Assembly: GCA_037367405.1 (NCBI GenBank)
Contig: JAZKJV010003264.1
Coordinates: 62,001 to 126,000, forward strand
DNA: 64,000 nucleotides
From: Ottelia alismoides
Lineage: Eukaryota > Streptophyta > Magnoliopsida > Alismatales > Hydrocharitaceae
Direction: 5' to 3'
In this document: in pieces, positions 1-10,183 of the stretch
Layout: each line of letters starts with the position of its first letter
Position numbering within the stretch: the first letter of the stretch is position 1
Made by a program: the position numbers and the translations under genes
Notes under the pieces: generated by a model
What the model saw: only the letters and a program-made list of their open reading frames with translations
What the model was told of the DNA's origin: nothing
The model's database searches: none

Positions 1-1043
1 CATTGTCGAGAAAAAAAACCAAAGTTTTTTTTTCTGGAGTCCCTATGTTCATCAGTCCTCATCAAGCGCACCGCACAGAGCCCCAACTGGGGGCGATGGG
101 ATTCCACAACAATCCTCCAGGCCCATCTTGCGAGCCCCTACGTAGTCAGCACCATCTCGCGGAGGACCCATCAACCTTCTCTCATTCCAGCAACCTTCTC
201 CTGTTCTTGCTCAAGCGACACACCTCTGCGAGAAGCCCCATCTTCGTCAGGCTGTGACCCCATCCTCTCCTTGATTGGATTCCTCCTCCTTGCGTAGCCC
301 TTTTCGCTCGATGCTCCAGGCGGGGCATCTCCAAGCGGAGGTCCCATGACCACTCAGTAGGCGACAGTGATGGGTTCTTTTCCTGGAACCCAATGTTTCC
401 CCCTTCTTGTAACCCCATCGAGGGGCGGCGACAAGCCGACAACCACCAGGCGAAGCTCCAGAAGAATCCCTCCAGCGACGCTACCCTCATCGCCCCTCCA
501 GGCAAGGCCTCCCTTTTGCGACCTCCAAGTAGAGTAACAACCCCTAGGCAACCGCTCTCGTGCACCTCCTCTCTTCCTCTCCAACAGACATCGAAAGCCG
601 CACCTCCTCACACGATCAACTTCGCGGAGCAACAACCCTCCATCGCATCTTCAAAGAAGGCGGCGCTGCCCACCCATCTAGCCGATTCCAGCAGTGGGCG
701 GCACCGATTCCAGCAGTGACAACGGTGACATCTTCCGAAGAAGAGGGTTCCCGACTTGGGGAATCGTAGGCCTCGATACCCCATTGAGGGGGTCCCGATT
801 CTGCGCATATATAAAAAAATGAGCCCAAAGTTTTAGGGCCCAGGTGGGCCGTATTTATAAAAAAGGGGGACCGAGTTATTTGGGCCCACTATTTGGGCCA
901 TGAGGCTTTATTTCAAAAAAAGAGTGGACTGCAACATCAATTAGAAAAAAAGAAGAGAGAAGCCCACCGTTTTTTAAGCTCTATTTGGGTTGAGTTTCAA
1001 AAGTCCAAATAGACCACACGTTTCTATATTTGAACGAAAGAGC
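1..1043. other. Unassigned region, CT-rich then purine/AT-rich
   Basis: No gene is recognised here. Positions 100-720 are C/T-rich on the plus strand, so overlapping frames stay open on both strands. None of the translations carries a recognisable domain. A short direct repeat, centred on CGATTCCAGCAGTG, occurs at about 684 and 704. From 780 the sequence turns to TGGGCC-rich and A-rich low-complexity DNA. It could be the leader or internal region of a decayed LTR element, whose leaders in this window are also CT-rich, but no LTR boundary is visible. Confidence 0.4.
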
Positions 1044-1048
1044 GTAAC

Positions 1049-1196
1049 TGTTGGTGGAAATGAGAATGAGAACTTGTTTATTCCAGAGAACCCTAGGCTC
1101 TCTTATATAGAGAAAGCCTATGGGTAAATTACATAAGGTGGAACAAGGAAAATAAACATAACAGACGAGTACATAAATTCTAGAAATATCTCTACA
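1049..1196 (-). repeat. 3' LTR of copia A (148 bp)
   Basis: On the minus strand this is the downstream LTR. It borders the PPT at 1197-1207. It contains the CTATATAAGAGAG promoter-like block (minus sense) that is shared by all D/E/A-family LTRs in the window. Confidence 0.9.
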
Positions 1197-1202
1197 CCCC
1201 CC

Positions 1203-1390
1203 TCAAGATGGAACATAGATGTCAATCATGCTCAGCTTGGAAGAGCATTTCTGAAATGTCCCTCTGAGCAACGGCTCAGTAAAGATATTTGCAGTCTGCT
1301 CTCCTGAACTGACATGGGAAGTAGAAATCAAACCCTTCTGAATCATATCCCTGGTATAGTGGCAGTCTACCTCAATATGCTTCATCCTTT
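1203..1390 (-). pseudogene. RNase H tail of copia A (remnant)
   Basis: The reading frame encodes about 60 residues of the conserved copia polyprotein C-terminus, including HIEVDCHYTRD and a DIFTEPL segment. In complete elements these follow the RNase H domain (compare 19280-19576 in copia E). Everything upstream in the polyprotein is missing: the frame breaks at about 1396, where it is joined directly to leader sequence next to the PBS. It cannot encode a functional enzyme. It probably survives because it adjoins the PPT needed for plus-strand priming. Confidence 0.85.
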
Positions 1391-1411
1391 CATGAAAAGC
1401 AGCAGGGTGGA

Positions 1412-1424
1412 GGCTCTGATACCA
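1412..1424 (-). other. Primer-binding site of copia A
   Basis: The minus strand reads TGGTATCAGAGCC directly after the LTR end. This is the standard plant initiator tRNA-Met PBS and fixes the element's orientation. Confidence 0.92.
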
Positions 1425-1572
1425 TGTTGGTGGAAATGAGAATGATAACTTGTTTATTCTAGGGAACCCTAGGCTCTCTTATATAGAGAAAGCCTATGGG
1501 TAAATTAGATAAGGTGAAACAAGGAAAATAAACATAACAGACGAGTACATAAATTCTAGAAATATCTCTACA
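1425..1572 (-). repeat. 5' LTR of copia A (148 bp)
   Basis: On the minus strand this is the upstream LTR. It has the same length as its partner with about 97% identity by eye, and is followed by TSD copy gtaac at 1573-1577. Confidence 0.9.
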
Positions 1573-1577
1573 GTAAC

Positions 1578-2500
1578 CGTACGTGGGAAAAAATGATGAC
1601 TCGGCTATTATAAAAAGAGAGGAAATAACCGGAAAAATTGATTCAAAAAATTGAGAAGAAAAGTTGAAAAAAAGAGATCGGCTTATTTGGTTCATGTTTC
1701 TCTCCATATTTCTTGTCTTTCCAACTTTGTCGATATCATTGTTTTCCGACAAATATGGGAGAAAGAGGGGAGTATTGTGTAGAGTTCTACATGCCACATT
1801 GTCATATTCTCCATATTCAGATTCTCCAGTCCAGAAGCCAAGCTTGATTTTTCCAGACTCTACAGATGCTCAGTTTAGACTCGACGATCAGATTTCGAGT
1901 CTTCATTTTGATGTGCTCATGTTGCCATTAGTTTTGTGGTCCTCATCTTTGTTTTTGGTTCAGAGTTTTCATGTATTTCATAGGGACTCCGGAGTAGAGA
2001 TCCCATTCCCTATGCCATGTGGGCTAGGGATTTCATGTGGTTTCATAGGGACTTCAGAGTAGAGATCCCATTCTCTAAGCCAGTATGGGAGAGACCCAGT
2101 TCTCCGGCGATGAGACTTTTCGGACTCCATTCTCCAACGACCGTGTACTCCGACGAGGATGTCTCCACGGGTTTTTCAGTTCGACCCTTTCAGAGATGAA
2201 GCAGTTGTCCACTTGATGTGGCGGGCCTGAGTTCTCCAGGTGGAAACTCATTTCCAATTGTGGTGACTCTGACAGGCGTATTACAGAGCGCTCTTTCTCC
2301 GACAAGGGGACCCAATTTGACTCACACTTTAGTCCGTTTGTTCCTCCTCACTTGCACGGCATGAGAAGAAACGTGCTTGACAGCAACCGACAGTTGTGTA
2401 TGCGTTGAGCTAATATTGTCCATAGTGTCCTGTAGCGTGAGTTTGAGATTTCTTTTTGTTTGTCCAAGCTGAGCATTGCATGCTCCAGCTTGAGGGGGAA
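1578..2500. other. Unassigned region with a tandem repeat, upstream of a copia LTR
   Basis: No protein domain is recognised in either strand. Two direct copies of a unit of about 43 bp (1977-2019 and 2042-2084, period about 65 bp) share TTCATAGGGACT and GTAGAGATCCCATT. The last bases, 2489-2500, are a purine tract (CTTGAGGGGGAA) directly before the LTR at 2501. The stretch is therefore probably the non-coding 3' interior of that LTR element. Element A inserted at its left edge. Confidence 0.4.
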
Positions 2501-2793
2501 TGTTGGAGTATATTGATGTATGCATCACTTATTTAGTAGATGGGTAAATGCATACATCTAGTTGTTTAGTCCCACATCTACCAGTTGTGAGATGCAGAGG
2601 CTCAGTGAGGGCTATATAAGAAGCCCCTCACCCTCTGTATCAGTTGAGATAGTGCAATGCAACATATGGCCCTTTGAGGCCTTCTCCCGTGGTTTCTATC
2701 CGCTCCTTAGAGTAGGGTTCCACGTAAAAATCTCGCGTTCTTCATTTTTCATTATTCTTTATTTCTGATACGCTTCTGCATTCATTTCTAACA
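2501..2793 (+). repeat. Ty1/copia-type LTR (3' LTR or remnant), 293 bp
   Basis: It begins TGTTGGAGTATATTG directly after a polypurine tract (2489-2500) and ends CTAACA. It contains a TATA-like block GGCTATATAAGAAG at about 2609 and a downstream CT-rich leader. The position of the PPT makes it the 3' LTR of a plus-strand element. No upstream LTR partner or polyprotein is visible, so the element is truncated. It differs in sequence from the LTRs of families A/D/E and B/F. Confidence 0.7.
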
Positions 2794-2955
2794 GAGGCAA
2801 CATAGGTGACATACTTGTTATCATAGTCGAGAGGAACTGGACACATCGAAGCATGTGATCAATCTCATGCCCTAAAAAGCATGAACTCAAATATTAGTTT
2901 TATGTTTTGTTTTTCCAAGCTCGAAAAGAAAATTTTGAGGAATTTCGCTGATATC

Positions 2956-4030
2956 CTCGGTAGCATGCGTCGTTTCCTGTGGGGAAGGAAGGGGAGGAGG
3001 GTAGGGGCCTGCACCTTGTTGCTTGGGATGACGTTACTATGCCTAAGCGTTATGGTGGCCTCGGTGTGCGGAGATTAGATGTGGTGAATGATGCTCTGTT
3101 ACTCAAGTGGGTGAGTAGAATTTAGGGGACGGATGATAACTTCTTTATCTCTGTCCTCCGGGAGTTCTTGGGCGACGATTGGTTGGGGTTGCCGCAGGGG
3201 CACTGAACTTCCATCCATCCCCGTTTTGGCGTAGTGTGATGGACGCCTTTGCGAGGAATGTTGCGCTTTTCATCCCGGTGTTGGGGGAAGGGGGACTCAT
3301 TCAAGTTTTGGCAGGATGATTGGTCGGGCGGTGGTCCTTTTCAGGTGCGTTTTCCGCGCTTGTTCGCATTAGCGTCACATAAGAATGCGACCGTGGCTGA
3401 TTGTTGGTTGGATGGGTGCTGGTGTCCTCGCTTCTCCGCGAACTTCTCTAAGCAGCGGTGGACGATTTTGTTTCGTTGTTGGTAGCCCTTCGTGATGCTG
3501 CTACGCCGAATGTGCAAGTGGATCATTGGCGTTGGAAGGACGGCCCATTTTCCACGAGGAAGGCCTACCGGGCTATGGACACTCCTCCTCCTGCTTCTTC
3601 TCTTCTTGTGCGTGACTGTGGATTCTTTTGGGGCTTGCGCTGGCCGGAGCGCATCGGCATATTCCTTTGGCTACTGCGAAGACAGAGGCTGATGACTCGT
3701 GATCGTTGTGCTAGAATCTTTGCTAACTTCAGTGCCTTCTGTCCCCTTTGTAATGCTGAGGACGAAACTATTGACCACCTTTTCTTTGGCTGCCAGATGG
3801 TGTCGGGGATCTGGGACGACTTGCCTTGGGCGAGAGCGGACCTCTCTGCTCTCTGCGAGCTTCTTTGGACCAACAGGAACAGGGATAGGCGGGATCTCTT
3901 GGCTCCCGTTGCGTGGCTGTGGTGCATCTGGCTTGGCAGGAACGGAGCTATTTTTTCCGGGCAACGGTTTTATAGGGAAAACATTCTTATTCTGTGCACT
4001 CGCTTTATTGGTGACTGGTGTATTCTGTAG
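2956..4030 (+). pseudogene. LINE ORF2 C-terminal fragment (RT thumb to zf-RVT)
   Basis: Translation in shifting frames matches the end of the intact ORF2 at 34344-37886. It starts at the MRRFLWG block beyond the reverse-transcriptase palm and continues through the FKFWQDDWSGGG block. A long frame at 3458-4030 covers the zf-RVT region, with PERIGIFLWLLRR, CPLCNAEDETIDHLFFGC and an IWCIW-like segment. Frameshifts occur at about 3000-3100 and 3200-3470. Endonuclease and RT catalytic motifs are absent because of 5' truncation during target-primed reverse transcription, as is usual for LINEs. It is not functional. Confidence 0.88.
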
Positions 4031-4214
4031 GGTTTTGGGCCTTATTGTTGCGGGCCGGTGCCTTCTATAGCCCCGGGGTTTTGTTGTTTTTGCTTGTGGC
4101 TTCTCTTTTCATTTCCCCCCACCTCGACTTTGTAAGTATCTTTTCTTATTTTCTTTTATACATTACTGGGGCGAACACCAACGAGTGTCTCCCCCTTTTT
4201 TGAGCCTAAAAAAA
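2956..4214 (+). mobile_element. 5'-truncated L1-type LINE fragment
   Basis: Carries only the last third of a LINE ORF2 plus 3' UTR and a short A-rich tail (CCTAAAAAAAG, about 4205-4215). Flanked by a 16-bp target duplication GAATTTCGCTGATATC at 2940-2955 and 4215-4230. Its 3' UTR ends with a GGGGCGAACACC...TGTCTCCCCC block that is also present at about 38000 in the intact LINE. Both therefore belong to one family. Confidence 0.88.
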
Positions 4215-4230
4215 GAATTTCGCTGATATC

Positions 4231-5092
4231 TGAATATTTTTTTTGAGAAGGATGAGGGTGGCATCCCAAGTTGAAACCTACCGCAAAAAGTGTATATAAA
4301 AAAGAAAAATCGTGTTACAAAGCATTATACTCTCCATGATGTACACAACACTCTACAATGTTCGATCATATTCTCAGTATAACAGGTTTCCCCCCAAAAT
4401 GGCTCTAGTCCTAGTGCACCGAATCACCCGAAGGAGCGCAAAAGGCAGTGCACTATCCTTGTGCCCAAACCCACAGATGGATCTAACACCTCGCCAAAAA
4501 CTAGCGAACTCTTGAAAAACCAATCCAAAAGATGCTCGATCTACGTCAAATCTGGGAAGAGGAAGGGCACGAGAAGAAAATGTGGTCCGCATCTTCCACC
4601 GCCATCCCACATCTGACACAAAGATCAACATCCACCCCCAACACCTGCCTCCGACAGGCATGCATGCAGATTCTACCCAAGTCGGAGAAGCCAAAGAAAG
4701 ATCTTGATACAGTTTGGCACCCTGCTTCTCCATCTCAATCCGTTATGGACAAAAACCTCCTCATCCACCTCATCACCGTCCGCCACCAAAAACGATAAGC
4801 CCTCTTCACTGAGAATCTCCCATTTGCCCAAACAAAATGATCCCTGCTCGTCGTCGACCCCTTTGTCTGTGCCAGCTTCGCCTGCAACATTAAGAAATCC
4901 TCAAACCTCTGATCCGACAGATCAGAAGAGAAAGCCGGAGACCGAGACCCATGCGCCCAGACTCACGGCACCACCTCCTCTCTGTCGTCAGCCAGTTGCA
5001 TGAGGCGCGGAAAGCGTTCTCCCAAAGTACCATCACTCGTCCAATCATCACGCCAAAATCGAAAACCAGATCCATCTCCAAGAACTAGGCGC
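4231..5092 (-). pseudogene. LINE 3' fragment, second LINE lineage, minus strand
   Basis: On the minus strand, frames at 5081-4890 and 4733-4374 resemble the region around 57345-57690 of the minus-strand LINE at 56827-61692. They include the RFWRDDW and LSDQRFEDFL-like segments between RT and zf-RVT. Frameshifts separate the pieces. A run of T at about 4237-4245 is the A-tail on the minus strand. An imperfect repeat of CTGATATC (4223-4230 and 5094-5101) may be the target duplication, although this also overlaps the TSD of the neighbouring LINE. It is 5'-truncated and non-functional. Confidence 0.65.
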
Positions 5093-5366
5093 ATCTGATA
5101 TCCCGATAAATTATGGAAATGACTTTAAAAATCATTTTTTAGAAATTAAGGTTTCCCATGTTTTAATCAGTAGATAAGATACAAGTGCATTCTTGTTGAT
5201 TAAAAAGTGTAATTAGAAGGCGTGACTTATACAGTTATACTACATCTTTTACGACAATGCTGAATCATGGACAAGTTTTAAGAAATATTATATGCTACTC
5301 TTATATATGATTACATGGTGTTACAGTAATTTATGAATGCACACATACACCTATACATACACACAT

Positions 5367-5747
5367 ATAGGGGTTGGAGAGCTTACACTGAGGTGCATGT
5401 AATTTTACATGCAGCAGTGCCATAAACATCGATATATATATATATTTTGAAATGAAATCATATGGGATTTAGATCACCATATATCAACATGATGTCATTC
5501 AAAATTCAATTTAATTCGATACTTCTAACCCATCCATCAAGACTACAAAATTTTAACGGTATCGAAATTGCTGAAATCTAGTCCTTCCAGATGGACATGT
5601 TAGGAATGTTTTACACAAAATTTGAAATACATTCCATTAATAAATCTAAGTAAATCCCCCAAGATTTCATTTCAAAAACATGGGCGGTTGTGGAACCGAT
5701 GCATGTAAAGGTACATGCACCTTGGTGCAAGCTCCCCAACCTCATAT
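5367..5747. mobile_element. Foldback MITE 1 (about 380 bp)
   Basis: The left arm (from GGGTTGGAGAGCTTACACTG at 5371) is an imperfect inverted copy of the right arm ending at about 5744. The arms include AGGTGCATGTA and TTTACATGCA, and further in a TTTTGAAATGAAATC stretch (5454-5468 and about 5662-5676), so they extend over about 100 bp. The element lies in TA-rich DNA, so a TA duplication cannot be resolved. There is no coding capacity. The superfamily is undecided. Confidence 0.6.
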
Positions 5748-5789
5748 ATATATATATGCGATGATACTTCAAATAGGACATGATCATTC

Positions 5790-6038
5790 GTAGGTTCATG
5801 AAGTTGTCCCCTTTTTTGTAAAAAACACCAGCTTTTTTTTTGTAAAATTAGGTAAACAATTTGTATTATAATGTACAATTTTGATGTTTGTTTTAGTAAA
5901 AAATACAATGTGTAGTTTTGTGTTTTACAATGTGCAGTTTTGCATTACAATATCCAGTTATAATACTAAATATTTACCTATTTGACAAAATTGATGGTTT
6001 TTTTGTACAAAATAGAGGCGGCCTTCTTGAAGGGGCCC
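5790..6038. mobile_element. Foldback MITE 2 (about 250 bp)
   Basis: The left arm starts GGTTCATGAAGTTGTCCCC at 5793. It matches imperfectly the reverse complement of the right arm (about 5965-6036), including a shared TTTTGTA step and a TTTACCTA segment. The centre holds three near-repeats of ACAATGTGYAGTTTTG (5906-5955). There is no coding capacity. The boundaries are approximate. Confidence 0.5.
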
Positions 6039-6288
6039 ATATATATGACCAGTCATATATATTAGGCGTGTTAGGGAAGGGGGTTGATATGTGACAATAC
6101 ATTCGTGTATTCCTAGAGTTGATATTGATGAGATACCTTAAAACCTAACTTGCCAGCTTGCTCGATGCAGTTATTGTTGAGTTCATTTTCATGACCTCCC
6201 TCGTTAGCCTATCGACTGAAACATAGGTTTCACAGCTATATAATTTATACATTAGTGATGTTACTCATGTATTTTAAGTTTTGGTTAA

Positions 6289-8520
6289 CAAGACTATAAA
6301 AAGTGCTCTAGGCGCTCATGTGAGATGAGACCTTAGCGCCTCACCTCACATGATGTGAGGTGATTTTAGGTAGGCGTTGTTGAGCGCGTTTGCCTTGGCT
6401 AGAGTCCCAAGGTGCCATCTAAGCACCTGTACAAATTAGGGCTTTATGGGATCTCCATGTGAGTTCATATTAAATTTAAAAAAACCAATCCCTCCCTCTG
6501 ATTGCACTACTTCTAGACCACCTCCCCTCGTTCTGTTGCTTCTCCAAATCTCGAACCCTTGTTGTACATCACCTGCTGCTGTTTCGCCTCTGCCTACTAC
6601 TACTCTTGTTGTTGTTGTGCATCTGCAGTCTCCGCACTTTAATTTCTCTCATCATGCATGCCATCGCATGGTGCCGCCTCCTCTTACTTTTAGTTTTGTT
6701 TTTATATGTTTCATTAAAGGTGGAATGTCAAAGTAGATGGCATGAACGCTGATAATGATGAATGTGATGAAGAAATTGCAATTATGCTTGGAAAAAAGGC
6801 TCGCGCAAGCAGCGAGAGTAACACGAATTCACAATCTACTGAATTGTAAATGACCTATGGAATCATTTGTGATTATGAAACCAACAAAAGGGAAATGAAA
6901 AGAGCCTATGAGACAAACCTCTATGGTGGATGCTTATGATAAGGAGATGCATCCCAACACCATTCAACATAGAGCTCACTTCTTCTATCAAGCTGGTATA
7001 CCATTTAATGATGCAAAGTTACAATTTTTCAAGGATATGATTCAAACTATTGGATTATATGGTCCTATTTGAAGCCATTTCGGTATAATGAGCTTAGAGT
7101 CCTGATACTTCGTATTGAGAAGGATTACACATCCGAATTGATGGACGAGCACAAAGAAACATGGGCAAAGTATGGATGCTCCAGAGCCTCAAAAAATTTT
7201 TTTGAGAGCCTCAAAAAAAAAAAAAGTATGGATGCTCCATTATGTTTGAAGCTTGGACGTATAAGAGAAATGAAAGCATACTCAATTTTATGGTGAATTG
7301 TTCGAAGGGCATGATGTTTGTGGACTCAATTGATGCATCAACATATGTGAGGAACTACGAGAATATATTGGAGGGAAAATTATCGTACATGGGTTACGAG
7401 CAAATGAGACAAGGAAGTCAGGGCCAATGGTCGAAAGGCGGGGGATAACATTTGGTGTCTCATTTAGGAATTATGTACTTAATACAGTTAAGTACATGGG
7501 ACCTCTAGTAAAACTACTTCCGCTCGTAGATAGTAAGAGAAAACCATCAATGGGATACAATACGAAGCTATACATGATGCAATCGAAGCATCCGAGAAAG
7601 GCTTTAATGGAAAGGAAGAGAAGTACAATGATGTGTTTTAAGTCATTAACAAAAGATGGGAATGCCAACTTCACCATGCATTTCATGCTGCAAGCCATTT
7701 TTCGATTCATGATTTCTAGTACTATGGCAATCCATTCATTGCATTTGATGCAGAGATCATTGAAGGATTATACACGCGCATACAAAGATTTGTCCCTGAT
7801 GCAATTATGTAAAATGAAATTATGATTGAGTTAAGCTCATATAAAGATATAAAGGGGATTTTTGGAAATCAAATGATGATCAAATCAAGAAACTCAAGTC
7901 TTCGGGTCAGATAACTGTTACAATTTGATACACATAATCTAATTCTTGATGCTAACATCTTCATCTAATAATGTAGTGGAATGATGGAACTCTTTTGAAA
8001 GTTCAGCTATGAATTTGCAACGTTTTAGCTATGAGGATTTTGAGCTTGATATGTAGTTCATCACATCAGATGTAATTGGAGTATATTTGAGTATATAATT
8101 AATTTTATGTCAAGTCAAACATGAGATTTTTAAATTAACTCCAATGCTATGAAAGTATTACAGACTCATTCGAAGAAAAGGTACATACTTGGACATCAAG
8201 GGTTGCAAGATTTGGTGTACATGAAGTAGAACCAATCTTTGAAGGAATGATATGACTTACGAGATACCACATATTTGATTGCTCTCAGTGGAGGTGATGA
8301 TGCCAATGAATGATTACTGGTTGAAGTGGAGACAAATAATGCATAGGAAGATTTTGCCTTTGAAGATAAGATATTAACATTGTGAAATGTGGCAAAAGCA
8401 TATGGAGTTGCTGAGACACTAATATATACACGACAACATATAAGGCATGGAGCATCTGTTCTTGGATCTTCAAGATGAGTTGTTGGTTCACATGACAATG
8501 AAGATGAAGACTACAAAGAG
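6289..8520 (+). pseudogene. Decayed hAT transposase element
   Basis: The left end reads CAAGACTATAAAAAGTGCTC at 6289, followed by GGCGC/GCGCC and GTGAGGTG inverted repeats to about 6390. This resembles the ends of the hAT at 50423-54110. Downstream frames match that hAT transposase in order: YNELRVLILRIEKDY (about 7090), an FLVN..KGM.F.DSIDAS segment (about 7290-7345), a region GPLVKLLPLVDS..KPSMGY (about 7500-7560) and a DLVYMK-like C-terminal dimerisation tail (about 8205). Stops and frameshifts separate all of these pieces. The N-terminal zinc finger is not recognised. The right end was not found. The element is dead and much older than the hAT at 50423. Confidence 0.75.
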
Positions 8521-9351
8521 ATTGAAGGGAACAGGAGGTGAAGATGATACATGTGTGTTATCAATTATGATGATGACGGAGACAAAGAACTCATTATAAA
8601 TCCACATTATTTCAGTTATTTATTTATTTCACTTATGTAATTTAAACGTTCTATCTATAGCAAGAGAAATGCTGAAGTTATTATCTTTTCTAATTTATGT
8701 TTATGTGATAAGAAAATTCCTATGCAAATCAAAGGAAAGTATCACAAAGCAACTGTGAGGCCTGCTGTGCTCTATGGATCTGAATGTTTGGATGCAACAT
8801 GTGTATAGAATGTCAATAACAGAAATAAAAGTGCTACGGTTGATGCGTGGTCGTACATAAAAAGATCGGATTCCGAACGATGTAATCACACTTTTGGGTT
8901 TGGGTTGGGCCAGGCTGGGCCGACCCGGCCCAATGCTTATCGTTGTTCATAATCTAGCGATATTTGAAGCCATATACTAAACATAGATCTATGCTTCTTA
9001 TAAGAGCAATAAGTCTCACTAAAGAAGCTTTGGAAATAACTCTTTTTCGGTAAACAACAAAAATATGGTGAACTGATTAGGAAGTATCGACAAAATCAGG
9101 GAGATTTCACCCGTTTCGTTGAGATTTCCTCAACATACCGTATGAATCTTGGAAAATGAAATGTGGGGGTTTCAATATCGATGAGATAGAAACTCGAAAT
9201 TTAGACAAAAAATTCATTGAATTTCTCCAAAACTTAAGGCTATGCTTAGAAGAGCTAGCATAATCTCCTTTTGCATAAGAAAACACATCAACATGACCAT
9301 AGGACAACACATCAATATGACATGCATAGAATTACCCTTTATTACGGGAGC
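8521..9351. other. Non-coding stretch with a remnant of the GAAATTTCG repeat
   Basis: No gene is recognised. At about 9090-9270, repeats such as GAGATTTCACCCGTTTCGTT, GAGATTTCCTC and CTCGAAATTT resemble the subterminal arrays of the hAT derivative at 10184-11232. This is probably an old copy of it. A GGGTTGGGCC...GGCCCAA inverted stretch lies at about 8895-8935. Confidence 0.45.
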
Positions 9352-9535
9352 TCTTCACGTATTTGAGAATGAGAAGTCAACATCATGCCATTGATTTGCA
9401 TTGGGGACTCTCCATGTACTGGCTGGCTTTGCTAACAACATATGAAATATCAAGTCTAGTACCAATAAGATGCAAGGGATTGCCTACAAGTCTCCTGTAG
9501 CCAGTCATTTCCTTAAACATATCATCCCCTATATT
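9352..9535 (-). pseudogene. Copia C, fragment of RNase H-proximal region
   Basis: The minus-strand frame carries MFKEMTGYRRLVGN and DISYVVSKASQYM. This is the segment joining copia RT and RNase H. It is interrupted at 9536-9540 (agcat) by the insertion of copia B. The upstream part of the same reading direction resumes at 15525 on the far side of B. This is the downstream piece of one older element split in two. Confidence 0.75.
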
Positions 9536-9540
9536 AGCAT

Positions 9541-9690
9541 TGTGGAAAGGTGTGAAATGAAAAGTTATCATTCATCGTAGCCCTAGATCCCTCTTATATA
9601 GGAGAAAAGCTCGATGGGAAAATTACATAAAGTAGACATAAGAAATAAGGAACTGCAAAATACCAATAATGGGATATAAATATCTCAACA
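9541..9690 (-). repeat. 3' LTR of copia B (150 bp)
   Basis: Begins TGTGGAAAGG and ends ATCTCAACA, next to the minus-strand PPT (CTCCCCCTCAAG at 9691). It contains CTCTTATATAGGAG as a TATA-like block. Confidence 0.88.
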
Positions 9691-9699
9691 CTCCCCCTC

Positions 9700-10175
9700 A
9701 AGCTGGAGCATATATGTCTATCATGCTCAGCTTGGAACAACAACGATCAAAAGGTCCTCTCGCGAGAGCTTTGGTAAACATATCTGCAATCTGATTACCT
9801 GAAGCAATATGAGATGTAGAAATAAGTCCCTTCTTGATTAGATCAGGTGCATAGGAAGAGGCACCTCAATAGATAGATCAGTCAGGACAGACTTGGCCCA
9901 CATCATTTCTGTGCTCCCTTGGACCATGGCCCTATACTCTGATTTAACGTTAGATCTAGCCACAACTGTCTGTTTCTTGCTCTTCCATGAAACTAGCGAG
10001 CTACCTACAAACACAGTGAAGCCTGAAGTGGACTTCCTATCTTTAGGGCACCCGATATAATCTGCATCCACAATCCGGTAACAGTAAGAGATGTGTCTCT
10101 CATGAACAAAAGTCCTGCACCTGGAGAAGACTTCAGATACATCAGGATCATGTTAACTGCATCAATATGAACCTG
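9700..10175 (-). pseudogene. RNase H region of copia B
   Basis: Minus-strand frames encode ADYIGCPKDRKSTSGF, SWKSKKQTVVARS, SEYRAM and the LTDLSIEVPLPMHL segment of copia RNase H. A deletion at about 9840 removes the following stretch, present in copia F at 48437-48530, and fuses the remainder to the terminal TRDLI-like tail. Upstream, the reading frame is cut by the hAT derivative at 10184-11232. It acted as RNase H of the reverse-transcription complex in its ancestor and is now non-functional. Confidence 0.82.
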
Positions 10176-10183
10176 CCTGGGTT

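Larger units (their letters stand above)
1049..1572 (-). mobile_element. Mini Ty1/copia element A, internally deleted, boundaries complete
   Basis: A 524-bp LTR element on the minus strand. Two 148-bp LTRs (1049-1196 and 1425-1572) start TG and end CA. They differ at 5 of 148 positions by eye. A perfect 5-bp target duplication gtaac lies at 1044-1048 and 1573-1577. The interior is only 228 bp. It has a PBS complementary to initiator tRNA-Met at 1412-1424 and a purine-rich tract (minus strand) next to the LTR at 1197. The only coding remnant is the C-terminal tail of the RNase H region. The LTR matches those of copias D and E, so A is an internal-deletion derivative of that family. Because PBS, PPT, LTRs and TSD are all present, it probably inserted in this short form, using proteins of a full-length relative (inference). 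Confidence 0.9.

Noticed and set aside
3..828. Overlapping frames on both strands at the left edge
   Set aside because: Typical of CT-rich low-complexity DNA, with no domain or start context.
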